Positions 1 through 6,595 of a DNA stretch of 10,430 bases are shown one piece after another; position 1 is the first letter of the stretch; each line of letters opens with the position of its first letter. The notes under the pieces are model-generated. The model searched no databases, was not told the origin of the DNA, and worked only from the letters and a program-made list of their open reading frames with translations. Made by a program: the position numbers and the translations under genes. The stretch is taken from positions 1 to 10,430 of the forward strand of contig CAZIPZ010000146.1 of assembly GCA_964541075.1 (NCBI GenBank), written 5' to 3'. Source of the stretch: CAZIPZ01 sp964541075 (GTDB lineage Bacteria; Acidobacteriota; Terriglobia; 20CM-2-55-15).

Positions 1-285
1 AGGAAATTGAACTCCCAGCTTCTGGACGCGAACAACATAGGTGGAGTACGGCAAAACTTTGTCAACGCTGGCTTGACTCTTAGCGCGATCGATCTCGAGG
101 TCGTTCATGACGAGATATCGCTTGCCCCTCTGCTCGATGAATATAAATGGGTCCGGAGCGAAAAAGTGAGTCGCCCAAAGCATATTGGCGTCGCTTTCGC
201 TGGCACTATAGATCAAGCGTGCGTCGAACGTCTTATTTCGCATGATATATTGAGCGGCAGATGGCAAAAACGGCCGGCATTATAG
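1..285 (+). CDS. C-terminal part of an unrecognised protein, cut by the left edge
   Basis: The reading frame is open from base 1 and ends at TAG 283-285, so about 94 residues are visible. The TTG at base 7 is the first start-like codon in view, but the true start is probably outside the window. The tail is mixed polar and hydrophobic, with no signal peptide, membrane segment or catalytic motif that I recognise. It runs through VVHDEISLAPLLDEYKWVRS, then GVAFAGTIDQACVERLI, and ends in a basic WQKRPAL. Its last 25 bases overlap the start of the CinA-like gene in a different frame, as often seen in translationally coupled neighbours. I cannot assign a function. It could also be a chance open frame, although its length and the close fit to the next gene favour a real gene end. 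Confidence 0.5.
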   Translation, partial: RKLNSQLLDANNIGGVRQNFVNAGLTLSAIDLEVVHDEISLAPLLDEYKWVRSEKVSRPKHIGVAFAGTIDQACVERLISHDILSGRWQKRPAL

Positions 286-989
286 TCATTGGAAACGAAA
301 TACTTTCCGGAAAAACAACAGATGAGAACTCACCGTATCTGGTGCGAGAGTTGCGGCATTTGGGCGTTGATGTTCGCAAGATTTCGGCTATCCCAGATGA
401 AGTCGAACTCATTTCGCGTGAAGTCCGGGAATTTTCAATTGCCTACGAGTATGTTTTTACCACAGGTGGCGTCGGCCCTACGCATGATGATTTAACCATG
501 GATGGAATTGCCGCGGCTTTCGGACGCGGTCTGCATCGTCATCCCGAACTGGAGAGCATACTGCGACAATACTATGATTCAGTGAGCCTACAAGGGAACC
601 TACGTATGGCTGACATTCCCGAAGGCGCGCGACTTGTCGGAGGAAAAGGCGCATGGTTTCCCGTTATCGCCCTGGAGAACGTCTACATTTTTCCGGGAGT
701 TCCGGAGATCATGCGACGGAAGTTTGATCGCATCAAGGAAATGTTTCGTGACACGCCGTACCACCTGCGCGAGGTGTTTCTTCGGGCGGATGAAGGTCAG
801 GTCGCGGCCTTGCTGCACGATGTACTGATCCACTTTCCAGATCTCATGTTAGGTTCCTATCCCGATTTGGACAATCCATCCTATTCCATCAAGTTGACCC
901 TGGAATCCAAGGATCCCGTTTTTCTCGATCGAGCACACACCTTTCTCTTGTCGGAGCTTTCGAAGCTTTATTTGACCCCGATTCGATAG
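261..989 (+). CDS. Single-domain CinA-like / molybdopterin-binding (MoCF) protein
   Basis: The product has 242 residues and consists only of the MoCF (MoaB/MogA-like) domain found at the N-terminus of CinA and of eukaryotic FAD synthases. The N-terminus reads IIVIGNEILSGKTTDENS (residues 7-24). The signature TTGGVGPTHDD lies at 67-77 and the FPGVP motif at 144-148, both typical of this family. In full-length CinA this domain hydrolyses ADP-ribose or related nucleotides, and a C-terminal domain of about 160 residues deamidates nicotinamide mononucleotide. That second domain is absent here, so an NMN deamidase role is not supported. A nucleotide or flavin-nucleotide pyrophosphatase role is an inference from the family. 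ATG 261 is chosen because the conserved N-terminus follows directly; the ribosome-binding site is weak. The gene overlaps the preceding gene by 25 bases and converges on the exonuclease gene with 9 bases between the stops. Confidence 0.85.
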   Translation: MAKTAGIIVIGNEILSGKTTDENSPYLVRELRHLGVDVRKISAIPDEVELISREVREFSIAYEYVFTTGGVGPTHDDLTMDGIAAAFGRGLHRHPELESILRQYYDSVSLQGNLRMADIPEGARLVGGKGAWFPVIALENVYIFPGVPEIMRRKFDRIKEMFRDTPYHLREVFLRADEGQVAALLHDVLIHFPDLMLGSYPDLDNPSYSIKLTLESKDPVFLDRAHTFLLSELSKLYLTPIR

Positions 990-998
990 TTCCGAAAT

Positions 999-1886
999 TC
1001 AGAAAAGGCGTGGTTGAGCCAAAGGTATATCCTCAAGGACGCGTTGGAAGCCAAGTTCCGCGCACAGCGGTTCGAGCATGCGGCGATCGCCGCTACGATA
1101 CCGGAGCTCCTCGGATGTAAAACTGAATGGGGCTTCGCAGCAAATTGTCGCCAGCTTGCGGCTCATACGCACAGTCTCAATGTTTTGTCGAATGCGACGC
1201 AGGATCTCATCCCGTCCTCGAAAGTTCATCGTCTTACCTTCAGGCGGCTGCTCAATGAGATCTTCAATAGTGGTATAAACCGAAAGAATCTGTCGGGCTG
1301 TCTTGGGACCGACGCCTCTTACTCCAGGAATGTTGTCCACAGAGTCGCCATGCAGCGCTAACAGGTCCGGTATCTGCCCAGGAGCTACACCGAATCTTTC
1401 TCGAACTGCGGTTTCATCGAACCACATATCGCGTGCGATGTCATAAATACGTATCGTGCCGCAGACAAGCTGAGACATGTCCTTGTCGCCCGTCACGATT
1501 ATTATTGGATGGCCCAGTTGACTCATTTTTGAGGCAATCGTCCCTATGATGTCGTCTGCCTCATATCCTGCCATCTCGAAGCAGGGCACACCGATGGCCT
1601 TTGTAATTCGTCGACAATACCCGAATTGAGGTTCCAGGTCCTGCGGCCGCGCCGGGCGGTTGGCTTTGTATTCGCTGAAAACCTGAGCGCGAAACGAACT
1701 ACCAGCTTCGAATGCGGCAACCATGTACTGAGGTTTACGCTCTTTGATGATCCGGAGAAGGGTGCGAAGGTATCCGAGCACTGCGTTTGTCAGCAAGCCA
1801 GACGGTGACCGGATGTCATCTGGTAGCGCGTGGTACGCCCGAAAAATGTAGTTCATGGCGTCGATGATGTAGACGGCGTTAGACAT
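999..1886 (-). CDS. Free-standing 5'-3' exonuclease / flap endonuclease (PolA N-domain type)
   Basis: The 295-residue protein matches the 5' nuclease domain of DNA polymerase I and carries no polymerase module. Metal-binding acidic residues appear in order: D9 in IIDAMNYIFRAYH, the trio E109, D111 and D112 in YEADDIIG, D134 and D136 in TGDKDMSQL, and D181 and D184 in HGDSVDNIPG. The helix-hairpin-helix region GVRGVGPKTA (188-197) fits DNA binding. The expected role is removal of RNA primers and 5' flaps in replication and repair. One oddity is E60 (AAFEAGSSFR), where polymerase I and Taq have Asp as a metal ligand. The start ATG 1886 puts D9 at the usual distance from the N-terminus, and TAGGAAG directly precedes it. 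It lies 23 bases downstream of mepK on the same strand, so the two may be co-transcribed. Family assignment is secure; whether the cell also has a complete polA cannot be seen here. Confidence 0.92.
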   Translation of the reverse strand: MSNAVYIIDAMNYIFRAYHALPDDIRSPSGLLTNAVLGYLRTLLRIIKERKPQYMVAAFEAGSSFRAQVFSEYKANRPARPQDLEPQFGYCRRITKAIGVPCFEMAGYEADDIIGTIASKMSQLGHPIIIVTGDKDMSQLVCGTIRIYDIARDMWFDETAVRERFGVAPGQIPDLLALHGDSVDNIPGVRGVGPKTARQILSVYTTIEDLIEQPPEGKTMNFRGRDEILRRIRQNIETVRMSRKLATICCEAPFSFTSEELRYRSGDRRMLEPLCAELGFQRVLEDIPLAQPRLF

Positions 1887-1909
1887 CTTCCTATGCCCGG
1901 CCGTGAGTG

Positions 1910-2446
1910 CTACCAGGCCCGGATTCGCCCTACATCAATATGCACGAATTGGGAGGAGGGATAATAGCCTACACCCCCGGCGCGCAAAGAAATCGCTGCG
2001 CGTCGCAGCTTTTCCAATGTTCGTCCAGGCACTCGGACGTCAGCGGCCATTCCCTTCATATGCAGGCTGTTTTGCGCAACCCCATGGCTTTGGCCTCGAA
2101 GCAGCGCATTTGTCTTTGGAGATCGAAATCCTGAGATGATTTCGTAGGGCTGTTGGCTGTCTAATTCTAAATTGAGCTCGTGCAGAGTATCTAGCAAGTT
2201 TGGTGCGATTTGGAACACTTCGCCTGTCCGAAAATCCCGAAGGATATGGTTGATTTCAGCGAGTGATTCGGGAACGTATCGACCGTCGGCCCAATAAGTC
2301 GTTTTAAGCTGCTCGGCCGTATGAAGGTTGTAGAAACGTAAGATTTTCGGTTGATCAACAATCCCGGCCCCCCTTCCCAGATTTGGCTTGGCGAAACTTG
2401 CAAGGCAGCTTAGGGCTCCGACTTGTAAAAAAGAACGTCGATCCAT
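1910..2446 (-). CDS. mepK: MepK-like (DUF882/YcbK) murein DD/LD-endopeptidase, Tat-exported
   Basis: The 178-residue protein follows E. coli MepK (YcbK) almost end to end; that enzyme is a Zn-dependent peptidase of the M15 fold that cleaves peptidoglycan cross-links. The N-terminus DRRSFLQ followed by a hydrophobic stretch is a Tat signal (twin Arg at 3-4), so the product should be exported folded. Conserved segments are LRFYNLHTAEQL (36-47), EIISGFRSPKTN (102-113), SLHMKGMAADV (127-137) and AGGVGYYPSSQFVHIDVG (156-173). Zinc ligands are inferred to be H129, D136 and H169. Length matches the family (about 180 residues). ATG 2446 is the only start that gives a complete Tat signal; no clear Shine-Dalgarno precedes it. 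The exonuclease gene follows 23 bases downstream. Likely role is murein remodelling during growth, with expression driven from the divergent region to its right. Confidence 0.9.
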   Translation of the reverse strand: MDRRSFLQVGALSCLASFAKPNLGRGAGIVDQPKILRFYNLHTAEQLKTTYWADGRYVPESLAEINHILRDFRTGEVFQIAPNLLDTLHELNLELDSQQPYEIISGFRSPKTNALLRGQSHGVAQNSLHMKGMAADVRVPGRTLEKLRRAAISLRAGGVGYYPSSQFVHIDVGRIRAW

Positions 2447-2572
2447 TATGAATTCATTAAGTTAGTTGGCTTCCAGTTAATTTCCGCGGTGTCTGGTTGG
2501 TGTTAGAACATCAGCCGCGTTCAGTGGCGGAAACAGTGTAGCACAGGTCTCTCTTCGCGGTTTCATGGCTGA

Positions 2573-2588
2573 CAGCGTCCCAACGCTG
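2573..2588. promoter_or_regulatory. Short dyad, possible operator or hairpin
   Basis: CAGCGT, then CCCA, then ACGCTG form a perfect 6-base inverted repeat with a 4-base loop. No T-run follows on either strand, so it does not look like an intrinsic terminator. Its position in the divergent region allows an operator role, but a dyad this size can easily occur by chance in a few hundred bases. Confidence 0.2.
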
Positions 2589-2712
2589 CATTTCCCGATG
2601 AAAATCAGCCCTTCCGTTTGAGCTAAGCCTCCCAGTTCAGAAGGCCGTTTTGAAGATTGAAGCTGACGGTTCTTGCTAAAAACGTACTCTGTCCGTTGCA
2701 GTCGGCGCCTCT

Positions 2713-2744
2713 GGTTCAAACCCGCTCGCCGGTTCAAGTCCGCT
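2713..2744 (+). repeat. Tandem 14-base direct repeat upstream of the AAA+ gene
   Basis: GGTTCAAACCCGCT (2713-2726) and GGTTCAAGTCCGCT (2731-2744) match at 12 of 14 positions and sit 18 bases apart, start to start. The second copy overlaps an inverted repeat. The location upstream of the AAA+ gene is compatible with a pair of protein-binding sites, though nothing shows this directly. Confidence 0.45.
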
Positions 2745-2748
2745 TGAA
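2733..2748. promoter_or_regulatory. Dyad TTCAAG-N4-CTTGAA, possible operator
   Basis: TTCAAG, TCCG, CTTGAA form a perfect 6-base inverted repeat with a 4-base spacer, overlapping the second copy of the tandem direct repeat. Lying upstream of the AAA+ coding region, it could be bound by a dimeric regulator. The claim rests only on symmetry and position. Confidence 0.25.
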
Positions 2749-2853
2749 TAACGTCGCGCATGCTTGGTTTGTTTAGGAAGGTGCACGTCATGCTTTCAAA
2801 CCCTTACCGAAAAGCTTCGTCTGAGGATGATGGGAATACAAAGTTCAGAGATC

Positions 2854-2860
2854 GGGAGGG
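2854..2860 (+). promoter_or_regulatory. Shine-Dalgarno that favours the ATG 2865 start
   Basis: GGGAGGG ends four bases before ATG 2865 and is the strongest ribosome-binding site near the start of the AAA+ gene. A weaker AGGAAG at 2775-2780 precedes ATG 2790 by nine bases. This site, together with the onset of family similarity, decides the start chosen for the ATPase. Confidence 0.5.
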
Positions 2861-2864
2861 CGCA

Positions 2865-3980
2865 ATGCTCATAACGCACGGATTGCCGAAACGTATTGCA
2901 CTAGAGCCACGGAAACGAAGCGCCGACGTTCTGGAATTTGAAGCCCGCCTGCGCCGGCGGATCGTCGGACAGGACGATGCAGTGGCGCAACTTGTGAGTG
3001 TGTATCAGACATTTCTCGCCGGTATGTCTGTGAAGGGCCGTCCGGTGGCGAACCTTCTCCTTTTGGGTCCTACTGGTTCAGGAAAGACTCATTTGGTGGA
3101 GTCGACAGCGGAAGTTTTGTTGGGAAGGGCGGACGCTTTTATAAAGGTGGACTGCGCGGAGTTTCAACACGGCCATGAAATCGCTAAGTTGATCGGGTCG
3201 CCTCCGGGCTATATCGGACATAAGGAAACACGTCCGATGCTGACTCAGGAGGCCCTCGATGGCCTTCATACCGACAAACTGAAACTGGGCCTCGTCCTCT
3301 TTGACGAGATTGAAAAGGCGAACGACAGCCTTTGGCAACTTCTTCTTGGCGTCCTGGACAAGGCAGCCTTGACGCTGGGAGACAACACCAAAGTCGACTT
3401 CTCGAAATCGATCGTCTTCATGACATCGAATCTCGGCGCCAGCGAGATTGCAAGAGTCACCAGTGGCGGTATCGGGTTTGCGCCTCTGCAGCGAGCCGAA
3501 GAGGCGGGTGAGATGGATCGCAAAATTTACAGGCTTGCTCTGGAAGCCGCAAAGCGGAACTTTGCGCCTGAGTTCATGAACCGGATCGACAAAGTCGTGG
3601 TTTTTCACACGCTGGGTCATGATCAGCTCAGCCAAATTCTGGAAATCGAGCTGGAAACGCTCAAGGCGCGCGTCTCCGCGGTTCGGGCGGAGCGTCCATT
3701 TGATCTGTCGTTGACGACGGATGCCAGAGAGTTTCTTTTGAGTCAGGGCACAGACTTGAATTACGGGGCTCGGCATCTGAAGCGAGCGATCGAGCAGCAC
3801 GTGGCTATGCCCTTGTCGAACTTGATTTCGACCGAACAGATTCAGGAGGGTGATGCCGTCGTGATTGATATTGCGGTTGACGGCAATAGCCTGACGTTTA
3901 CGAAGGCTGTGCAGAATGAGGGAGAGCCAGGAGCCAGCAGTCGCGCAACGCAAGAGATGTGTTTGACCGCCTATCAGTAA
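2865..3980 (+). CDS. Free-standing ClpB-D2-like AAA+ ATPase
   Basis: With ATG 2865 the product has 371 residues. It corresponds to the second AAA+ module of ClpA/ClpB-type unfoldases plus the small D2 C-terminal domain. In order: RIVGQDDAV (32-40), Walker A GPTGSGKT (68-75), pore-loop region GSPPGYIGHKE (111-121) with the substrate-gripping Tyr at 116, Walker B VLFDEIEK (D147, E148), sensor 1 TSN (187-189), Arg finger in EFMNRID (R240) and sensor 2 GAR (R303). There is no N-domain, first AAA+ module, middle coiled coil or visible ClpP-docking IGF/L loop, so a ClpP partner is not supported. It probably forms a hexameric ring that remodels proteins; the substrate is unknown. The frame is open back to ATG 2790 and ATG 2760, giving up to 406 residues, but that extension is poorly ordered and the best ribosome-binding site precedes 2865. 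It ends 3 bases from the convergent thioesterase stop. Confidence 0.88.
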   Translation: MLITHGLPKRIALEPRKRSADVLEFEARLRRRIVGQDDAVAQLVSVYQTFLAGMSVKGRPVANLLLLGPTGSGKTHLVESTAEVLLGRADAFIKVDCAEFQHGHEIAKLIGSPPGYIGHKETRPMLTQEALDGLHTDKLKLGLVLFDEIEKANDSLWQLLLGVLDKAALTLGDNTKVDFSKSIVFMTSNLGASEIARVTSGGIGFAPLQRAEEAGEMDRKIYRLALEAAKRNFAPEFMNRIDKVVVFHTLGHDQLSQILEIELETLKARVSAVRAERPFDLSLTTDAREFLLSQGTDLNYGARHLKRAIEQHVAMPLSNLISTEQIQEGDAVVIDIAVDGNSLTFTKAVQNEGEPGASSRATQEMCLTAYQ

Positions 3981-3983
3981 GGG

Positions 3984-4358
3984 TCAAACGATTTTCATCG
4001 GCTGACCTCCCTGGTCCACGGCGACATAAACAACCTCGGCTTCAGTGACCCGCACGATTTCTTTTGTGCCGCTCACGCCGAGCCGTTCGGCTTCGACCTC
4101 GACATCGATCGTGATAGAGGTTCGTCCAATGCTAGTGGTCTTCGTGTAGAAGGTCACCAGATCGCCCAGAAAAACCGGTGCAACGAAGACCACTTCACGC
4201 ATCGCCTTCGTCACATACTTTTGGGGCGACTGACGTCGCGCTTCAATTCCTCCCGCAAGATCGATGTAGCTGAGGATCACCCCTCCAAAAATCGTCCCGT
4301 AGGCGTTCGTGTCTTTCGGCAACATGGTGACGCGGATCGCCGGGAATCTGTCGCTCAT
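3984..4358 (-). CDS. YciA-like acyl-CoA thioesterase (hotdog fold)
   Basis: This short hotdog-fold protein matches the YciA/acyl-CoA thioesterase family, which hydrolyses acyl-CoA to free acid and CoA in the cytoplasm. The active-site segment DTNAYGTIFGGVILSYIDLA includes the conserved Asn and the catalytic Asp of the ID pair. The second conserved stretch, VAPVFLGDLVTFYTK, and the C-terminal VVYVAVDQGGQP also fit. The product has 124 residues from ATG 4358. A GTG at 4364 would add two residues and overlap the upstream stop by 4 bases (GTGA). Both arrangements indicate translational coupling to the preceding hydrolase gene, and I cannot decide between them. It is the last gene of the minus-strand run and converges on the AAA+ gene. 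The acyl chain preference cannot be read from the sequence. Confidence 0.9.
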   Translation of the reverse strand: MSDRFPAIRVTMLPKDTNAYGTIFGGVILSYIDLAGGIEARRQSPQKYVTKAMREVVFVAPVFLGDLVTFYTKTTSIGRTSITIDVEVEAERLGVSGTKEIVRVTEAEVVYVAVDQGGQPMKIV

Positions 4359-4360
4359 TG

Positions 4361-4987
4361 TCACAGAAAGGGATTGTAACGCCGCTCATGTCCTATCGTG
4401 GTGGATTTACCATGTCCACAGATCACCAGGGTGTCGTCGTCAAAGGTGAGGAGCTTGTTTTTGATCGATGTGATGATCTCCGGATAAGAACCACCCCATA
4501 GGTCCGTCCGGCCGATCCCTTGCATGAACAGCGTGTCACCGGTAAAGAGGATGTTGCGATCCGTCTCGATGTGAAATGTCATGCTCCCTGGTGTATGGCC
4601 CGGCGTATGAAGCGTTCCCACATCGACGCCACGGCACGCGACAGACTCGCCGTCCTGGATAAACCTTTCGACGGCGCCTTGCTTAGGAGTGGGGATTCCC
4701 AAGAATTGCGCCTGAGTCTCGAGGTTTTCAAAAAGAGGCAGGTCCCCTTTGTGAATTGCAGCCGGCGTATTCCATCGTTCCTGCAGGCCATGGATGGCGC
4801 CCACATGATCGATGTGCGCGTGAGTGCAAATGATTTGCTTCGGGGTCAATCCGTGCTGCGCCAATCGTTTCTCAATTTCGGCAGGATCGTCTCCGGGATC
4901 GATGACTATGGCCTCGCCTGTCCCTTTGTCCCCCAATATCGTGCAATTGCATTGGAGCAATCCGACGGGAAATGTTTCAATAATCAT
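4361..4987 (-). CDS. Metallo-beta-lactamase-fold hydrolase, glyoxalase II-like
   Basis: The 208-residue protein has the whole metal-binding set of the glyoxalase II branch of the MBL fold: the THAHIDH motif gives H56, H58, D60 and H61, then H131 in HTPGHTPGS, D151 in FTGDTLF and H192 in CGHGKST. The N-terminus VGLLQCNCTILGD and the C-terminus RRYNPFL are typical of the short bacterial YcbL-like group. These lack the larger C-terminal substrate-binding domain of classical glyoxalase II. The family hydrolyses thioesters such as S-D-lactoylglutathione, but many short members have other or unknown substrates. The gene starts 4 bases after the stop of the FxLYD-like gene, and AGAAG precedes ATG 4987. 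A second thioester-cleaving enzyme (the YciA-like protein) follows directly, so shared use in thioester metabolism is possible. Confidence 0.92.
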   Translation of the reverse strand: MIIETFPVGLLQCNCTILGDKGTGEAIVIDPGDDPAEIEKRLAQHGLTPKQIICTHAHIDHVGAIHGLQERWNTPAAIHKGDLPLFENLETQAQFLGIPTPKQGAVERFIQDGESVACRGVDVGTLHTPGHTPGSMTFHIETDRNILFTGDTLFMQGIGRTDLWGGSYPEIITSIKNKLLTFDDDTLVICGHGKSTTIGHERRYNPFL

Positions 4988-4991
4988 TCTT

Positions 4992-5411
4992 CTATTGTAG
5001 CGACTGCGCTCCGACGACTTTTAAACTTCCGCGCGTAGCGGCGCCGCGCGTTTTGAAATCGATACTCCCAATGATCTGTTCATCGCCTGGAACCAGTTTC
5101 TGTTTCACAACCAGTTTGTCCGTTTCAAGGACCGCACCGTTAGCGTCAAAGTAGGTCGCTTCAAGCTGAATCTGGTCGTATGTGTGCCTAGTGCTGTCGT
5201 TCCTGAATCCGATGATCCACGCAGGCTTGCTGTCCGCAATTTCGGGTCGAAACTCAGATCGGGTGATCACGATATCCTGTTCCGGATTTGGTCCGCGGAG
5301 TTTGGCGATGATCGCGTCTCCGTACGACCGGTACGCGAGAATCAACACCACTCCGAGCAGAAAGAGCCGACGCGTAAGGATCCATTTGGGATTGCGCAGA
5401 AATTCGAGCAT
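4992..5411 (-). CDS. Small membrane-anchored protein with FxLYD-like beta domain
   Basis: The 139-residue product begins with a short basic stretch (NPKWILTRR) and one membrane segment (about residues 16-28), followed by an extracytoplasmic part. That part reads like the FxLYD/DUF3426 type of small beta-sandwich: IIGFRNDSTRHTYDQIQLEA (66-85), TYFDANGAVLETD, and a KLVPGDEQIIGSIDF turn. Such domains are found in many envelope proteins and have no known catalytic residues. ATG 5411 shares its A with the TAA stop of the HtrA-type gene (TAATG), so translation is probably coupled to it. This suggests the protein works beside that protease at the membrane, for instance as an adaptor or substrate, but this is inferred from position only. 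Domain assignment is by shape, not by a clear signature. Confidence 0.8.
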   Translation of the reverse strand: MLEFLRNPKWILTRRLFLLGVVLILAYRSYGDAIIAKLRGPNPEQDIVITRSEFRPEIADSKPAWIIGFRNDSTRHTYDQIQLEATYFDANGAVLETDKLVVKQKLVPGDEQIIGSIDFKTRGAATRGSLKVVGAQSLQ

Positions 5412-6583
5412 TATCTTCTGGGCGCCTCTTGTAGCGTGACTTCGATGTCTCGCTTCTGATTATCACGCAAAATCGTGACTTTCACCTTGTCTCCCGGCCG
5501 ATACCGATCGATCTCATCGAGTAGTTGTTGCGTGAAGTTCACTTCTTTCCCTTGGAAGGCGAGAATGATGTCTCCGTCTGACGGGACCCGGTAGTTTCTG
5601 ATGATTACTTGATTGGCTGCCGCCCGAATGCCCGCTTTTGCCGCAGGACTGTTTGGCTCCATGGTCACGACCATTATTCCACCTTTTGTATTGAGGCGAA
5701 GAGCCTCGATGACCCACGGAACATCGACCAGTTCCAAGCCGCGAACTCCCATATAGGGTCGCCGGACGTAGCCGAGAGTGACTAAATCTCCTGTGATGCG
5801 GCGGACCGTGTCCGCCGGTATCGCAAATCCAATGCCGATGCTTCCGCCGTTCGTTGGCGACAGAATAGCAGTGTTAATGCCAACGATTTCCCCCGCGCTG
5901 TTCAAGAGTGGGCCACCCGAGTTTCCAGGATTGATAGCGGCGTCTGTCTGAATAATGTCGTCAATGACTCGCCCATTTTCTGCCTGAATCGATCGGCCCA
6001 GCGAACTGACGATTCCCGTAGTCAAAGTGTGATCGAGGCCGTAAGGATTTCCGATAGCCAGCACCTTCTGACCCACCTGCAAGCCCTTCGACGTTCCAAG
6101 AGGAATTGGCGTCAACTGCGACTTGGGAGCATCGATCCTTAACACTGCTAAGTCGTTGTTAGGGTCGGCGCCTACAACCACCGCTCGATGCTTTGTCTTA
6201 TTTGCCAGTGTGACCTCGACTTCTCGAGCCCCGTCGATGACGTGAAAATTGGTGACGATGTGCCCGCTATCATCCATGATGGCGCCGGAACCGGTTCCGG
6301 ACTCCATTGGAATCGGCCGAAGGAAAAAATCATACGCCAGCGTGGTAGTGGTGATGTTGACAACCCCGGGGCTGTACTTCTGGTATATCTCGATATTGTT
6401 TTTCTCATCTTCCGAAACAATCCGCTCTCCTTCGGCCGGAGGCGATTCGTGATAGGAAGATGCCCAGCTGACATCGGGTGGTTGGGGTTGTTCGGATCGC
6501 AGCGGCTTCCATTCCAGAACGACATAGACTGTTGCTGCGGTGATGATGGAGCTTAAGAAAGCAACTTTGAAGAAGTTCTTCAT
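5411..6583 (-). CDS. HtrA/Deg-type serine endoprotease with one PDZ domain
   Basis: The 390-residue protein has an N-terminal membrane segment (about residues 5-24) that may stay as an anchor, a linker, a trypsin-like domain (about 65-265) and one PDZ domain (about 275-385). The catalytic triad is complete: H114 in TNFHVID, D144 in NNDLAVL and S222 in GNSGGPL. The PDZ begins YVRRPYMGVRGLE and contains an insertion (about 322-335) before SDGDIILAFQGKEV, as in some cyanobacterial and plant Deg proteins. It should degrade or hold misfolded proteins on the periplasmic side; no signal-peptidase site stands out. The length is normal for a one-PDZ HtrA. ATG 6583 sits 12 bases after the GTPase stop with no good Shine-Dalgarno in that gap. 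The FxLYD-like gene overlaps its stop by one base, so both belong to one transcript. Confidence 0.95.
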   Translation of the reverse strand: MKNFFKVAFLSSIITAATVYVVLEWKPLRSEQPQPPDVSWASSYHESPPAEGERIVSEDEKNNIEIYQKYSPGVVNITTTTLAYDFFLRPIPMESGTGSGAIMDDSGHIVTNFHVIDGAREVEVTLANKTKHRAVVVGADPNNDLAVLRIDAPKSQLTPIPLGTSKGLQVGQKVLAIGNPYGLDHTLTTGIVSSLGRSIQAENGRVIDDIIQTDAAINPGNSGGPLLNSAGEIVGINTAILSPTNGGSIGIGFAIPADTVRRITGDLVTLGYVRRPYMGVRGLELVDVPWVIEALRLNTKGGIMVVTMEPNSPAAKAGIRAAANQVIIRNYRVPSDGDIILAFQGKEVNFTQQLLDEIDRYRPGDKVKVTILRDNQKRDIEVTLQEAPRR

Positions 6584-6595
6584 ATGAGAGACATT

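Larger units (their letters stand above)
2447..2864. other. Divergent gene-free region between mepK and the AAA+ gene
   Basis: No convincing gene lies here. Both flanking genes must be transcribed outward from it, so it should contain two promoters, but I could not pick a strong -35/-10 pair on either strand. TTGAAG occurs at 2650-2655 and again at 2657-2662 on the plus strand, with TACTCT at 2685-2690 as a possible but poor -10. The region contains a 6-4-6 dyad at 2573-2588, a second at 2733-2748, and a 14-base direct repeat at 2713-2744. If the AAA+ gene starts at ATG 2760 or 2790 instead of 2865, the right part of this region is coding. Confidence 0.6.

Noticed and set aside
2711..2745. 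tRNA T-arm-like sequences GGTTCAAAC and GGTTCAAGT
   Set aside because: The stems around them pair for only about three bases, and no acceptor, D-arm or anticodon arm can be folded around either copy.
2477..2791. A 104-codon minus-strand open frame in the divergent region
   Set aside because: Low-complexity basic composition, no recognisable domain, no clear ribosome-binding site, and it runs across the likely promoters and the start of the AAA+ gene.
3078..3953. A 291-codon open frame on the minus strand opposite the AAA+ gene
   Set aside because: It lies wholly inside a gene with complete AAA+ motifs, its product has no recognisable domain and is rich in Arg, Gln and Cys. It is a shadow of the codon bias of the plus-strand gene.
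3978..4001. Small CGAT-TTTC-ATCG hairpin at the AAA+/thioesterase convergence, considered as a terminator
   Set aside because: The stem has only four base pairs, there is no T-run, and it lies within the thioesterase coding end.
4520..5038. A 172-codon plus-strand open frame opposite the MBL hydrolase
   Set aside because: The minus strand carries all metal ligands of the MBL fold; the plus-strand product has no family features and ends inside the FxLYD-like gene.
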